A stretch of 64,000 bases of DNA from contig NZ_CP172882.1 in the NCBI RefSeq assembly GCF_050529585.1, positions 2,852,001 to 2,916,000 of the forward strand, in the 5' to 3' direction. Both the position numbers and the translations under genes were made by a program. This document shows, one piece after another, positions 6,877 to 16,137 of this stretch; the stretch's first letter is position 1, and each line of letters opens with the position of its first letter. The stretch comes from Enterococcus_D sp050529585 (lineage in GTDB: Bacteria; Bacillota; Bacilli; Lactobacillales; Enterococcaceae). Below the pieces are notes generated by a model. The model ran no database searches. It saw nothing but the letters and a program-made list of their open reading frames with translations, and was not told where the DNA came from.

Positions 6877-8436
6877 TCTGTATTGAACATGTAATAGCAC
6901 AGCCACGGTAATCACAAGTAATCCTGCAAATACAGGCACATTCAACAGCCAAAAATCAAAGACTGTTGCTGCAAAAGCATAGACACCAACCAAAATAGCA
7001 GCAATGAAAATCGTCGCCATCGTCGCCAATGCCAAACCGACACTTCCTGCCCCTCTCGTAAACAATTGACTGATATTGGTCCATTGCAGCAAGAGCAGCC
7101 GATAATCACGCGCAAAGTAATGGCTGCACATCAAAATCGTACTCCATATCGCACCTAGTACAAATGCGCTTCCTACTATCAATGGGGCTTGTAATAAGAC
7201 AACAGCTGCTACGGCAACGACTACAGCTAAAACGATCTGTATGAGCACACCAAAACGAAATTTTTCTTTCAGATACGATTTCATAGACAACGGCAAAGAC
7301 CGCACAAACAAAAAGTTTTCCTGATCCAAAGAAATCAGATTGCTGATAAAGGAGGTTGGATTGACCATCAAAGCCGCCAACGAAGCTCCTGCAACAAACA
7401 TCACACCGACGTAACGGCCATCCAATTGATTCAAACGAAAGACACCGGTGAACACAAAGGTCACTAAGAAAACGACTGGCATCAACAAAGAGGATGAAAA
7501 AACTTGCATAATCAAATTCGGATCACGAATCAATTGAGAATTATAATTAAAGAGCAATTGGCTTAAACTTCTGCCTGCTTTGTGCTTCCGAGTCAAATTG
7601 CCTTGATTTGGAGCAGCGGCTGCTACTTGTTCAAAAAACTTAGGTAAAATCAGCCAATAAAGCGCGGCAATCAGCACACCGCAAAGCCCAATGATTCCTA
7701 AAAAACTGAATAGTCCTGATACTTGTACAGGAACCGTCATCACATAGTAAAAGGGCAGCAAAAACAAAATCGCGCCTCGATCTAGCACCTCTGTATCGTA
7801 AGATGTCGCTTGATTCATCATCAAAACCCCCGCCATGACAACGATCATCGTCACAACTAAGAGCAGTGTCGTCACTAACTTCTTATGTTTGAGAAAGAAT
7901 TTGGTTCGGGTCAATCCAAAAACGATCAAGCTGCAGACACTAAATATGATGACCAAAAATAAAACAAATAGCAGGACCGATAATAAGATCGTCAGCACAA
8001 AAAACAATTGTGCACGAAATCCAGTCAATAAAAACAGCACCAGCATCGGAAAAACAAAAGGGACCACCGTTAAGCATACGACGAAGATTTTCGCTGCAAA
8101 AATCTCCATTTGTCGAAACGGCAACGGCAAATACGCGGGAAGATCCTGGCTTTCAAAGAACACATTGTAAATAGTGGAGATGCCTTGTGAAAAACCTAAG
8201 ATCCCAAACAACGCTACATAATACGTGAAAAAACCTGGCATCCGACTAAAATCCATGGTAAACATCGTTGCCCCGTAGATCAGGATGAACACCATTCCAG
8301 ATAATCCATATTGCCATAGCAGATAGCGTGTCAGTTGTCCGCCACTCTTGCCTTTTTTCCGTGCCTTATCTGTCATTTGCGGATTGGCATAAAGTAAATT
8401 GATTCGGGTCAACATCAAGAGCTGCTGTTTTCTCAT
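6856..8436 (-). CDS. ABC exporter permease, 526 residues
   Basis: A large polytopic membrane protein with about 12 predicted membrane segments, starting MRKQQLLMLTRINLLYANPQ. Its start overlaps the stop of the ATPase gene by 4 bases, so the two form a translationally coupled pair. Topology and partner suggest an ABC-2-like efflux system with a single large permease, similar in organisation to uncharacterised two-gene exporters of Firmicutes. The substrate cannot be told from the sequence. The basic cytoplasmic segment TDKARKKGKSGGQ near residue 25 is followed by the first membrane span. Confidence is high for the class and low for the function. Confidence 0.75.
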   Translation of the reverse strand: MRKQQLLMLTRINLLYANPQMTDKARKKGKSGGQLTRYLLWQYGLSGMVFILIYGATMFTMDFSRMPGFFTYYVALFGILGFSQGISTIYNVFFESQDLPAYLPLPFRQMEIFAAKIFVVCLTVVPFVFPMLVLFLLTGFRAQLFFVLTILLSVLLFVLFLVIIFSVCSLIVFGLTRTKFFLKHKKLVTTLLLVVTMIVVMAGVLMMNQATSYDTEVLDRGAILFLLPFYYVMTVPVQVSGLFSFLGIIGLCGVLIAALYWLILPKFFEQVAAAAPNQGNLTRKHKAGRSLSQLLFNYNSQLIRDPNLIMQVFSSSLLMPVVFLVTFVFTGVFRLNQLDGRYVGVMFVAGASLAALMVNPTSFISNLISLDQENFLFVRSLPLSMKSYLKEKFRFGVLIQIVLAVVVAVAAVVLLQAPLIVGSAFVLGAIWSTILMCSHYFARDYRLLLLQWTNISQLFTRGAGSVGLALATMATIFIAAILVGVYAFAATVFDFWLLNVPVFAGLLVITVAVLLHVQYRFWRRFS

Positions 8437-9191
8437 ATGACAGCGTCGCCCCTTTCTTCTGTCTGACTTTCTGGACTGCGGCCTGTCATTTGCAGATAAA
8501 TCGTTTCTAATGAAGTCGATGGATGGGCAGCCAGCAATTCTGATACTGAACCGTTATACAGCAATTCTCCCTTTTTTAAGATAGCCAATTGATCACATAA
8601 TTGTTGCGCTGTATCTAAGACATGGGTCGAAAAAATAACGGTTTTGCCTTTTGCCGCATGCTGTTTCATCATTTCCTTCAAATCATAGGCTGCTTGTGGA
8701 TCCAGTCCTTGCAACGGCTCATCTAAAATCCAAATATCTGGGTCTGGAATCAGCGCCCCTATCAGCAATGTCTTTTGCCGCATCCCATGAGAAAATCCGG
8801 CAATCGTCTCTTCAGCATGGGACAACATATCAAACAATTGACCCAGTTCCTGTAAGCGGCGTTCTTTCTTTTCTTGCGGCACTTCATATGCTGCAGCAAT
8901 CAGATCCCAATATTCTGCTGCTGTTAGCTGTAAAAACAAATCTGGTGAATCAGGTACATATGCAATTTGTTTTTTGATTGCTTCCCGATGACTCGATAAC
9001 GCCAGACCATCAACAAAAATTTCTCCGCTCGTGGGCTGCAAAATACTTACCATACTTTTGATGGTTGTTGATTTCCCCGCACCGTTGTGCCCCAAAAACC
9101 CAAAAATTTCTCCTTGACGAATCGTTAACGAAAGATCGTTCAGCGCCAACTTAGTCCCATACTTTTTTACAAGGTGTTTGATTTCAATCAT
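8433..9191 (-). CDS. ABC transporter ATP-binding protein
   Basis: A 252-residue ATPase with all cassette motifs: Walker A GHNGAGKST near residue 37, a Q-loop region, signature-like FSHGMRQK near residue 133, Walker B WILDEPLQGLDP, and the switch His in STHVLDTA. The signature Ser is kept but LSGGQ is changed to FSHGM, which is common in ABC-2 exporters. The ATG follows AAAGGAGGAG. It forms an operon with the 526-residue permease. Energises export of an unknown substrate at the membrane. Confidence 0.88.
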   Translation of the reverse strand: MIEIKHLVKKYGTKLALNDLSLTIRQGEIFGFLGHNGAGKSTTIKSMVSILQPTSGEIFVDGLALSSHREAIKKQIAYVPDSPDLFLQLTAAEYWDLIAAAYEVPQEKKERRLQELGQLFDMLSHAEETIAGFSHGMRQKTLLIGALIPDPDIWILDEPLQGLDPQAAYDLKEMMKQHAAKGKTVIFSTHVLDTAQQLCDQLAILKKGELLYNGSVSELLAAHPSTSLETIYLQMTGRSPESQTEERGDAVI

Positions 9192-9279
9192 CTATTCTCC
9201 TCCTTTTAAGCTGTTAGCGTTATTTTACGCTATCCAAAAGGGAAAGAAAAATGTTTTTTTCGATTTCTATTTTTTCTAG

Positions 9280-9308
9280 TTGACAGAAAACAGAAAAACG
9301 ATGATAAT
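9280..9308 (+). promoter_or_regulatory. Promoter of the riboswitch-kup unit
   Basis: TTGACA (9280-9285), 17-base spacer, GATAAT (9303-9308). Transcription would start near 9315, exactly at the 5' edge of the riboswitch. Confidence 0.85.
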
Positions 9309-9313
9309 GAGAG

Positions 9314-9434
9314 AACTTTAGGGGAGTAGCACATGGATATTTCCATGATCTTAGATCAACAGCAAGCGGTGATCCGCTGGTTTAAGGTGTTTCTTGCAAG
9401 ACCTAAGTGGCAAAGGGCCGCTTAGGTCTTTTTG
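9314..9434 (+). promoter_or_regulatory. Mn2+-sensing riboswitch (yybP-ykoY class) with terminator
   Basis: The leader has the two conserved ends of the yybP-ykoY aptamer: GGGGAGTAGC (9321-9330) and GCAAGACC (9396-9403). They are joined by a P1 stem CTTTAGG/CCTAAG and several inner hairpins. The 3' strand of P1 also forms the left arm of a strong terminator, GACCTAAG with CTTAGGTC (9400-9428) plus a T-run. Ligand-stabilised P1 and the terminator therefore exclude each other, which predicts an ON switch: Mn2+ allows read-through into kup. Class assignment is by recalled consensus; mutually exclusive folding is visible in the sequence. Confidence 0.82.
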
Positions 9435-9461
9435 TATGAAAAAATTGGAGGGTATAAAAAC

Positions 9462-11462
9462 ATGCGCGCAACAAATCAAATGAAAAAAATAACGGCCGGT
9501 GGCTTGCTGGTAGCAATGGGGGTCGTTTATGGCGATATTGGAACTAGTCCGCTGTATGTGATGAAGGCCTTGGTAGAAGACAATGGCGGGCTTTCCTCAC
9601 TTACGCCAGATTTCATCTTAGGAAGTGTTTCCTTGGTTTTTTGGACATTGACTTTATTGACAACGATCAAATATGTCATCATTGCTTTAAATGCAGATAA
9701 CCACGGTGAGGGGGGCATTTTTTCTCTTTTCACTTTGGTTCGTAAACATAGCCGCTACTTGATCATCCCAGCAATCATTGGTGGTGCAGCTTTATTGGCT
9801 GATGGTGTACTGACACCTGCTGTCACTGTTACAACTGCGATCGAAGGTTTACGGGGGATTCCTGCATTTTACGATCGATTTGGTAACGACCAATCGATTA
9901 TCGTAGGCATCACTTTAACGATTTTATTGATCTTGTTTGCCTTACAACGTTTTGGCACCGAGTTTGTTGGTAAAGCTTTTGGTCCTATCATGTTGGCTTG
10001 GTTCACTTTTTTAGGTATAATCGGTCTCTTCAATTTTGCAGACGATCTTTCGGTGATCCGAGCCCTTGACCCTAGATATGCGATCAATTTGCTGTTCAGC
10101 CCAGATAATGCTTCTGGCTTATTCATTTTAGGCAATATCTTTTTGGCAACTACAGGGGCTGAAGCGTTGTATTCGGATTTGGGACATGTGGGCAAGAAAA
10201 ATATTTACGCCAGTTGGCCTTATATCAAAATCTGTTTGATGCTGAATTATTTTGGTCAAGCAGCTTGGCTCTTGCAAGTCTATCAAAATCCAAGCTATCA
10301 ATCGATCGAAAATTTGAATCCTTTTTTTGAAGCTTTGCCCCAAGGCTGGACTGTTTTTGGTGTAAGTTTTGCAACCTTGGCTGCCGTAATTGCTTCTCAA
10401 GCATTATTGTCTGGTTCATTCACATTGGTTTCTGAAGCCATTAAATTAAAATTGCTGCCACGGATGCAAATCATCTATCCCGGTGCTTCGATCGGTCAGA
10501 TGTATATCCCTGCACTTAATACGATATTGTGGATCGCTTGTTCTGGCGTAGTCCTGCTGTTTCAAACATCGACTAAAATGGAAGCAGCGTATGGGCTATC
10601 GATCACTGTCACGATGCTGATGACCACGATTTTGCTCTATTTTTATTTGCATCAAAACAAAAAAACACGCCTGTTGGCACCTTTCATTACATTATTTTTT
10701 GCAGCGATCGAAAGTGTTTTCTTCATCTCCAGTGCCACCAAGTTCCTTCATGGCGGTTATGTTGCAGTGATCATGGCAAGTGTGATCATCGTGATCATGC
10801 TGATCTGGGAATGGGGCAATCAAATTCAAGAACATGCAGCAGAAGAGGTATCGCTGTCTGCTTATATCCCGCAATTGAAACAGCTGAAAGATGACGATAC
10901 ACTGCCATTATCCCAAACCAACGTCGTGTTCATGGTACCGAGTTTGACAGACGATCAGATCGGACAACAGTTCATCTATTCGATTTTGGACAAACGTCCC
11001 AAACGAGCAAAAGTCTATTGGTTCGTCAATGTCGAAGTCACAGATGAACCCTACACGAAATCCTATGAAGTATCGATGGCTGATACCGACTTTATCGTTA
11101 AACTTAAATTATATCTTGGTTTCCGCGTACCGCAAGAAGTCAATGTCTATATTCGTCAAATCATTCAAGAACTGATGAAAGACGGTCGTTTAGCGGAACA
11201 GCCGCAGCGGTATTCGTTGACTCCTGGACGCAATGTAGGGGATTTCCAATTCATTTTGATCGAAGAAGAATTATCAAATGCCACTGCCTTGTCAAAATGG
11301 AAGAAACAAATCATGCAAATGAAGCTATTCATCAAGCGCCATACGATTTCACCAGAATGCTGGTTTGGTTTAGAATACAGCGACGTCGTCCACGAAACTG
11401 TGCCATTAGTGATTGGGCACCCGAAGGAAAGTCATTTGTCAGAACGTAGAGAAACAAAATAA
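9462..11462 (+). CDS. kup: Potassium uptake protein Kup
   Basis: Kup/HAK/KT proteins are proton-coupled low-affinity K+ importers. This one has 666 residues, close to other lactic acid bacterial Kup proteins. The N-terminus AMGVVYGDIGTSPLYVMKAL is the hallmark first membrane segment; NADNHGEGGIFSLF and the segment ATTGAEALYSDLGHVG are further family motifs. About 12 membrane spans are followed by a soluble C-terminal domain from about residue 450. The ATG at 9462 follows TTGGAGGGT; an earlier in-frame ATG lies inside the terminator region. The gene is preceded by a Mn2+-type riboswitch. In related bacteria Kup is also controlled by c-di-AMP binding. Confidence 0.95.
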   Translation: MRATNQMKKITAGGLLVAMGVVYGDIGTSPLYVMKALVEDNGGLSSLTPDFILGSVSLVFWTLTLLTTIKYVIIALNADNHGEGGIFSLFTLVRKHSRYLIIPAIIGGAALLADGVLTPAVTVTTAIEGLRGIPAFYDRFGNDQSIIVGITLTILLILFALQRFGTEFVGKAFGPIMLAWFTFLGIIGLFNFADDLSVIRALDPRYAINLLFSPDNASGLFILGNIFLATTGAEALYSDLGHVGKKNIYASWPYIKICLMLNYFGQAAWLLQVYQNPSYQSIENLNPFFEALPQGWTVFGVSFATLAAVIASQALLSGSFTLVSEAIKLKLLPRMQIIYPGASIGQMYIPALNTILWIACSGVVLLFQTSTKMEAAYGLSITVTMLMTTILLYFYLHQNKKTRLLAPFITLFFAAIESVFFISSATKFLHGGYVAVIMASVIIVIMLIWEWGNQIQEHAAEEVSLSAYIPQLKQLKDDDTLPLSQTNVVFMVPSLTDDQIGQQFIYSILDKRPKRAKVYWFVNVEVTDEPYTKSYEVSMADTDFIVKLKLYLGFRVPQEVNVYIRQIIQELMKDGRLAEQPQRYSLTPGRNVGDFQFILIEEELSNATALSKWKKQIMQMKLFIKRHTISPECWFGLEYSDVVHETVPLVIGHPKESHLSERRETK

Positions 11463-11469
11463 CATACAA

Positions 11470-11530
11470 AAAAACCTCAAACTATGCAACAACCGCTCAT
11501 CGGTTGCTTGCCTAGCTTGAGGTTTATTTA
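11470..11530. terminator. Bidirectional terminator between kup and dtpT
   Basis: AACCTCAA (11473-11480) pairs with TTGAGGTT (11517-11524), with an inner GCAAC/GTTGC hairpin. A-rich and T-rich flanks let it work for the convergent kup and dtpT genes. Confidence 0.85.
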
Positions 11531-11538
11531 ATGATGGA

Positions 11539-12999
11539 TCAATGGATATTGCCGATCAATTTGCGGATCGGTTTTCTTGCCATGAATAAAATGATCCCTA
11601 CGACCACTGCGACACCACCAACGATACCATAGTAGGCACCTTCTGTTTGCGGTGTATAAAAACGGGCGATTTGGGCATTGATTGCTTGTGAAGATGCATC
11701 TGCCAATAACCAGATAGCCAAAGTTTGGGCTTCAAAAGCTTTTGGCGCTAATTTTGTCGTCACCGATAATCCGACTGGAGACAAGCACATTTCTCCAGCA
11801 ATCATGATAAGGAAACTAAATACCAACCATAGTGGGCTCACTCGTTGATCCACACCAAACATCATGCTTGGGAACATCAATAAGACAAATGATAAACCTG
11901 CCAAAATCAACCCAATCGCAAATTTGACTTCCGTCCGAGGCTGACGGTTCCCCAATTTAGTCCATAACCAAACAAAAACGGGTGTCAATAACACAACAAA
12001 TAATGGATTTAATGTTTGGTACAGGCTAGCTGGAATCGAGATTCCAAATAAAGTTGCTTGCGTACGGTCAGCAGCAAACAAGGCAAGAATCGATGATCCT
12101 TGTTCTTCTAACGACCAAAATACAATCGCTGATAAGAACAATGGAATATACGCCAATACTTTTTTCTTTTCATCTGCTGTTACATCTGTTGAACGCAACA
12201 TTTTTGTGAAGTAATAAATTGGTAAAAAGATTCCTAGAATACTGATACAGTTAATGAAGAAATCAACTGATAAATAGCCAGCTGCCGCTGCCCCACCAAA
12301 AATCACGGCTAACGCGATCAAAACAATGATGATATTGCGAAAGAATGTTTTCTTCTCTGCAGCTGTCAACGGGTTTGTTGGTGCAGTTGCAACTGTTTTT
12401 AATGTTGTTTTCCCTTGTACATAATATTGTACTAAACCGACAAACATCCCAATCGCTGCAATAGAGAACCCTAAATGATAGTTCACTTTTTGACCTAGAA
12501 TCCCTACAATGATCGGTGCTAACAAGCCGCCAATGTTGATCCCCATATAGAAGATCGAGAACCCAGCATCACGACGTACATCATCTTTGCTATATAAATG
12601 ACCGACCATCCCAGAAACATTTGATTTCAATAACCCAGTACCGATCACGATCAATATCATAGAAACAAATAATGCTGGAATCCCTAATGGCGTTGCCAAG
12701 ACGATATGACCCAACATGATCAATATACCACCATAAAAGACCGACTTATTTGATCCAAGCAGACGGTCAGAGACCCATCCACCAACAATACTCGACATAT
12801 ATACCAATGATCCATAAATAGACATGATTGCTACAGCAGTTCCTTTTGGCAAACCTAATCCACCATTGGTCACTGCATCGTACATAAAGTAAACCAGAAT
12901 GGCACGCATGCCGTAGTAGCTGAATCGTTCCCACATTTCAGTGAAAAACAGTGTTGAAAGCCCTCGCGGCTGACCTAAAAAAGTTTTTTCTTTCTCCAT
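11539..12999 (-). CDS. dtpT: Di-/tripeptide:proton symporter DtpT (POT family)
   Basis: A 486-residue transporter of the POT/PTR2 family that imports di- and tripeptides with protons. The E-x-x-E-R-like motif is visible near the N-terminus (FFTEMWERFSYYGMRAILVYFMY, residues 18-40), and GINIGGLLAPIIVG is the second family motif. About 14 membrane segments are present. It faces kup tail to tail. A CodY-like box lies 47 bases upstream of the start, matching the known CodY repression of dtpT in lactococci. Confidence 0.93.
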   Translation of the reverse strand: MEKEKTFLGQPRGLSTLFFTEMWERFSYYGMRAILVYFMYDAVTNGGLGLPKGTAVAIMSIYGSLVYMSSIVGGWVSDRLLGSNKSVFYGGILIMLGHIVLATPLGIPALFVSMILIVIGTGLLKSNVSGMVGHLYSKDDVRRDAGFSIFYMGINIGGLLAPIIVGILGQKVNYHLGFSIAAIGMFVGLVQYYVQGKTTLKTVATAPTNPLTAAEKKTFFRNIIIVLIALAVIFGGAAAAGYLSVDFFINCISILGIFLPIYYFTKMLRSTDVTADEKKKVLAYIPLFLSAIVFWSLEEQGSSILALFAADRTQATLFGISIPASLYQTLNPLFVVLLTPVFVWLWTKLGNRQPRTEVKFAIGLILAGLSFVLLMFPSMMFGVDQRVSPLWLVFSFLIMIAGEMCLSPVGLSVTTKLAPKAFEAQTLAIWLLADASSQAINAQIARFYTPQTEGAYYGIVGGVAVVVGIILFMARKPIRKLIGNIH

Positions 13000-13045
13000 A
13001 CTTACTGACTCCTTAAAAATAATAGTTATGAAAATAAATAGCTAA

Positions 13046-13060
13046 ATTTTTCTGAAAATT
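13046..13060. promoter_or_regulatory. CodY-like box upstream of dtpT
   Basis: ATTTTTCTGAAAATT matches the CodY consensus AATTTTCWGAAAATT at 14 of 15 positions. It lies 47 bases upstream of the dtpT start, suitable for repression under amino acid and GTP sufficiency. Confidence 0.7.
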
Positions 13061-13314
13061 CATACATGCCAGTTTATGCCCATTCCAAGTATTTTACAAG
13101 GTTAAAACGGTGAGAAGAAGCGTGCAATTATAAGTTGATGCGCGCAAAAAATGAAACATTTATTAGAGGGAACATTCTCGAAGCACTTACATTGATGTTT
13201 TACCGCTTATGTAATGATTAAAAATAATCATCGAAAATTAAAATGGTCTTAATCAATTTTTATCAACGGACCGAATTTTGCTTTTTTGAAGGTACCTGCA
13301 ATAAATAAAGACAC

Positions 13315-13360
13315 AAAAAAACCGATCCACTAAGACAATACGTTCTTAGATGGATCGGTT
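13315..13360 (-). terminator. Terminator after ackA
   Basis: ACCGATCCA (13321-13329) pairs with TGGATCGGT (13351-13359), with an inner CTAAGA/TCTTAG extension. On the ackA strand it is followed by seven T. Confidence 0.88.
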
Positions 13361-13377
13361 ATACTTTTTTATTCGGA

Positions 13378-14562
13378 TTATCCTCGTAAGCGCTCTACAT
13401 CACGAGCAATCATTAGTTCTTCATCTGTTGGGATCAATAACACTTTGACTTTTGAATCCTCTGTTGAGATGACCAACTCTTCGCCACGTTTGGCGTTTTC
13501 CTTTTCATCTAATGCACAACCGAACCAAGTCATCCCTTTGATGATTTCACTACGGACATGGGCATCGTTTTCGCCGATTCCTGCTGTAAAGACGATGGCA
13601 TCAACACCGTTCATTGTTGTGACATATCCCCCAATATACTTACGGATCCGATCGGTAAATACATCATAAGCAATTTTGACCTCATCTTTGTCATAGTTTG
13701 CTTCCAAGTCACGCATATCACTTGAGAGACCAGTCAAACCTAGTAAACCAGATTTTTTGTTCAATACATCGACCATTTGATCAATGTTCAAGTCAAGTTT
13801 TTCCATTAAGTAAGGCAAAACAGCAGGATCGATATCCCCAGAACGTGTGCCCATTGTCACACCAGCTAATGGTGTAAAGCCCATAGATGTATCGACTGAT
13901 TTGCCGCCATCAACCGCTGTGATCGATGCGCCATTACCCAAATGACAAGTAATAATTTTCAGCTCTTCGATTGGTTTGCCTAATACAGCAGCCGCGCGTT
14001 CTGATACATAGCGATGACTTGTCCCGTGGAAACCATATTTACGTACTTTATAATCATTGTAAAACTCGATTGGTAAACTATATAAATAGTTGTGTTTTGG
14101 CATTGTTGCATGGAAAGAGGTATCAAATACCGCTACACTGATGATTTCTGGCAAGATTTTTTTGAAGGCTGTGATCCCCATCAAGTTTGCCGGGTTATGC
14201 AATGGTGCAAACTCAGCTAAGTCCTGGATACGCGCCATGACTTCATCGTTGATAATGATTGAATCAGGAAAATCTTCTCCACCATGAACAACACGGTGAC
14301 CAACGCCTGTGATTTCATCATAAGACCCTAAAATATTTAATTCGATCAACTGATCTAACAGCATTTTTACAGCTACTTCATGATCATTGATATCGATAAT
14401 TTGTTCGAACTTTTGATCGTCCCCATATTTGATTGTGAAGATTGAATCTTTTAAACCGATTCTTTCTACGATTCCTTTGGCAACAACTGTTTCCTCTGGC
14501 ATTTGATATAACTGCCATTTTAAACTTGAACTTCCAGCATTGATAGCGATTGTTTTTGACAT
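13378..14562 (-). CDS. ackA: Acetate kinase AckA
   Basis: AckA converts acetyl phosphate and ADP to acetate and ATP, the ATP-yielding end of the Pta-AckA pathway. Length 394 residues is normal. Motifs are present: AINAGSSSLKWQLY at the N-terminus, VGHRVVHGGE with the active-site Arg, VFDTSFHATMP with the catalytic Asp, CHLGNGASI, GTRSGDIDP and the C-terminal VFTAGIGEND. The ATG follows AAGGAG. It is 24 bases downstream of the ytxK-like gene, the same pairing as in Bacillus, so the two are probably co-transcribed. Confidence 0.96.
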   Translation of the reverse strand: MSKTIAINAGSSSLKWQLYQMPEETVVAKGIVERIGLKDSIFTIKYGDDQKFEQIIDINDHEVAVKMLLDQLIELNILGSYDEITGVGHRVVHGGEDFPDSIIINDEVMARIQDLAEFAPLHNPANLMGITAFKKILPEIISVAVFDTSFHATMPKHNYLYSLPIEFYNDYKVRKYGFHGTSHRYVSERAAAVLGKPIEELKIITCHLGNGASITAVDGGKSVDTSMGFTPLAGVTMGTRSGDIDPAVLPYLMEKLDLNIDQMVDVLNKKSGLLGLTGLSSDMRDLEANYDKDEVKIAYDVFTDRIRKYIGGYVTTMNGVDAIVFTAGIGENDAHVRSEIIKGMTWFGCALDEKENAKRGEELVISTEDSKVKVLLIPTDEELMIARDVERLRG

Positions 14563-14586
14563 GATGATCTCCTTATCCGGTTTATA

Positions 14587-15591
14587 TTACAGATTTACTG
14601 CTTTCCAAGCAGCAAATTGTTCAAAAAGTTTGGTGATGTTCTTCGGTTCTTTCAAAGAAGCTAGTTTCACAAGCAAGACTTCTGGCGCTTGTTGGCTAGT
14701 TTCTCCTTTGTTTTGTAAAAGCAAGATACTCTTACGTGAATGTTCATTCTTAAAAAGTTCATCTGGTAATTGGATCATTCCTTGCAGATAGACTTTTTCT
14801 TTCAACCAGGCTTTTAGATAGTCACTTTGATCTGTTTCCAAGAAATTACTTGGGACCAAAAATAAACCGAATCCATTAGGTTTAACATAGTTCATGGCTT
14901 GTTCCATCAACAAATGATGGGCATAACTATGGCCTTCTGAGGCTGCAGAAATAAAATGACTTGCTTTTTCATCTTGCGGATAATAGCCGACTGGTAAATC
15001 ACTGATGGCAATATCCATTGGTTCAATCAATAGGTCTTGCAACCCATCTTGATGGAACAAATGCATTGGTGCCTGTGTCCATTCGCCGGTAGCTGCCGCG
15101 ATGGCTAGCAAAGTCTCATCAATATCGACCCCTGTGCCTTCTACTTGTCGTTTTGCCAATTGCAGATTCAGCAAAACTGTGAGTAACAAATTGCCCATTC
15201 CAACTGACAAATCTAAGATTTTCGTTGTATCATCGGCATTGGTCAACTGTTCAATCAAGTAGACAAATAAAAAGCCTAAACTATCTGGTGTGAGTTGATG
15301 ATTGGCTTGCAGCCGTTCAGTTTGTCCTCCTTTTAAAAGGAGCAATTGCGCAAGTTTGCGCTTTTCTTCAGCAGTCAATGATACTGCTTTCAGCTCATGA
15401 TAAATGGTTTGCAATCGAGCAACCGTTGCTTCATCTGGCACCCCATCGATCACGCGCACTTGATAGTGATCAACAAAATTTTCGATGGTTTCTACATAAG
15501 AATCAAAAAAAGATGATTCTAATGCGTTTTGTAACAACTGAATTGCTTCAACAGTCAAATGAAAGGATGACTCCATTTTTTCTGCGGACAT
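14587..15591 (-). CDS. ytxK: YtxK-like class I SAM-dependent methyltransferase
   Basis: A 334-residue protein of the N6-adenine-methylase-like fold. The SAM motif ILDLSVGMGNLLLTVLLNL is near residues 125-145, and ISDLPVGYYP stands where active DNA methylases have (D/N)PP(Y/F). The altered DLPVG makes the substrate uncertain. In Bacillus and lactic acid bacteria this gene sits between the comG operon and ackA, exactly as here. The biological role is not established. No recognition domain or restriction partner is nearby, so it is unlikely to belong to a restriction system. Confidence 0.82.
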   Translation of the reverse strand: MSAEKMESSFHLTVEAIQLLQNALESSFFDSYVETIENFVDHYQVRVIDGVPDEATVARLQTIYHELKAVSLTAEEKRKLAQLLLLKGGQTERLQANHQLTPDSLGFLFVYLIEQLTNADDTTKILDLSVGMGNLLLTVLLNLQLAKRQVEGTGVDIDETLLAIAAATGEWTQAPMHLFHQDGLQDLLIEPMDIAISDLPVGYYPQDEKASHFISAASEGHSYAHHLLMEQAMNYVKPNGFGLFLVPSNFLETDQSDYLKAWLKEKVYLQGMIQLPDELFKNEHSRKSILLLQNKGETSQQAPEVLLVKLASLKEPKNITKLFEQFAAWKAVNL

Positions 15592-15759
15592 CTCGCACCT
15601 CTTCTCAAAACTATAACAACATATATACCTGTTTAATTTTAGCTGATTACCGGAAAATAATCAATCGCTTTCGTGCAGAATAATTTGTGAACCTGTAAAC
15701 ATTCTTTTCCGTTTAGGTATAAGAAAAAAGATGCCAATAGATGCCATCTTCCCCCTGTA

Positions 15760-16137
15760 CTATTCTGTTAAATCATCTGTGTCTATTTTTTCTGCTTCTT
15801 TTGGCAGCGTGTAGTCAAAGATAAATGTCCTTTTACCTACGATACAAGTGACAATGATTTGCTCCCTTTGTTTTTCATAGATCAGCTCTCCAGTATTAAA
15901 CTGTCTGGTGCCATTTTCTGGATCGATGTCTCCCCGATAATCGGCCCAAAACAACTCACTCATGATCGACGCTTCATAACGCTGGATCGTTTTATGATAG
16001 AAATCTGTTGTGGCGCGGCTGCTTTCCAATACGGTGATCAGCATCAGACTGAGCAGTTGGATCAACAATAAGGCCGTGAGCAAAATTCCACCTCTATATG
16101 GTATGGATCTTCCATTGACCAATTTTTTGTTCTCCAT
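15760..16137 (-). CDS. comGG: Competence type IV pilus minor pilin ComGG
   Basis: Last gene of the comG operon, 125 residues from the ATG at 16137. One membrane segment (about residues 16-36, GGILLTALLLIQLLSLMLITVL) follows a short basic N-terminus, but the prepilin motif is weaker than in the other ComG pilins, as usual for ComGG. The start overlaps the end of comGF by 44 bases and the ribosome binding site is weak, so translational coupling is likely. An in-frame TTG two codons upstream is an alternative start. ComGG is a minor pseudopilin needed for assembly of the DNA-uptake pilus. Confidence 0.75.
   Translation of the reverse strand: MENKKLVNGRSIPYRGGILLTALLLIQLLSLMLITVLESSRATTDFYHKTIQRYEASIMSELFWADYRGDIDPENGTRQFNTGELIYEKQREQIIVTCIVGKRTFIFDYTLPKEAEKIDTDDLTE

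Larger units (their letters stand above)
13000..13377. other. Intergenic region between dtpT and ackA
   Basis: No gene is visible in these 378 bases. They hold the dtpT upstream region with the CodY-like box and the ackA terminator. A short perfect dyad, ATGATTA-AAAA-TAATCAT (about 13213-13230), might be an operator, but I cannot assign it. Confidence 0.6.

Noticed and set aside
9314..9434. c-di-AMP (ydaO) riboswitch, as might be expected before kup
   Set aside because: The conserved ends fit the yybP-ykoY class (GGGGAGTAGC and GCAAGACC) and not what I recall of the ydaO consensus.
14587..15591. Restriction-modification methylase
   Set aside because: Although the fold is that of an adenine methylase, there is no target-recognition domain or restriction partner, and the position next to ackA is that of the housekeeping ytxK gene.
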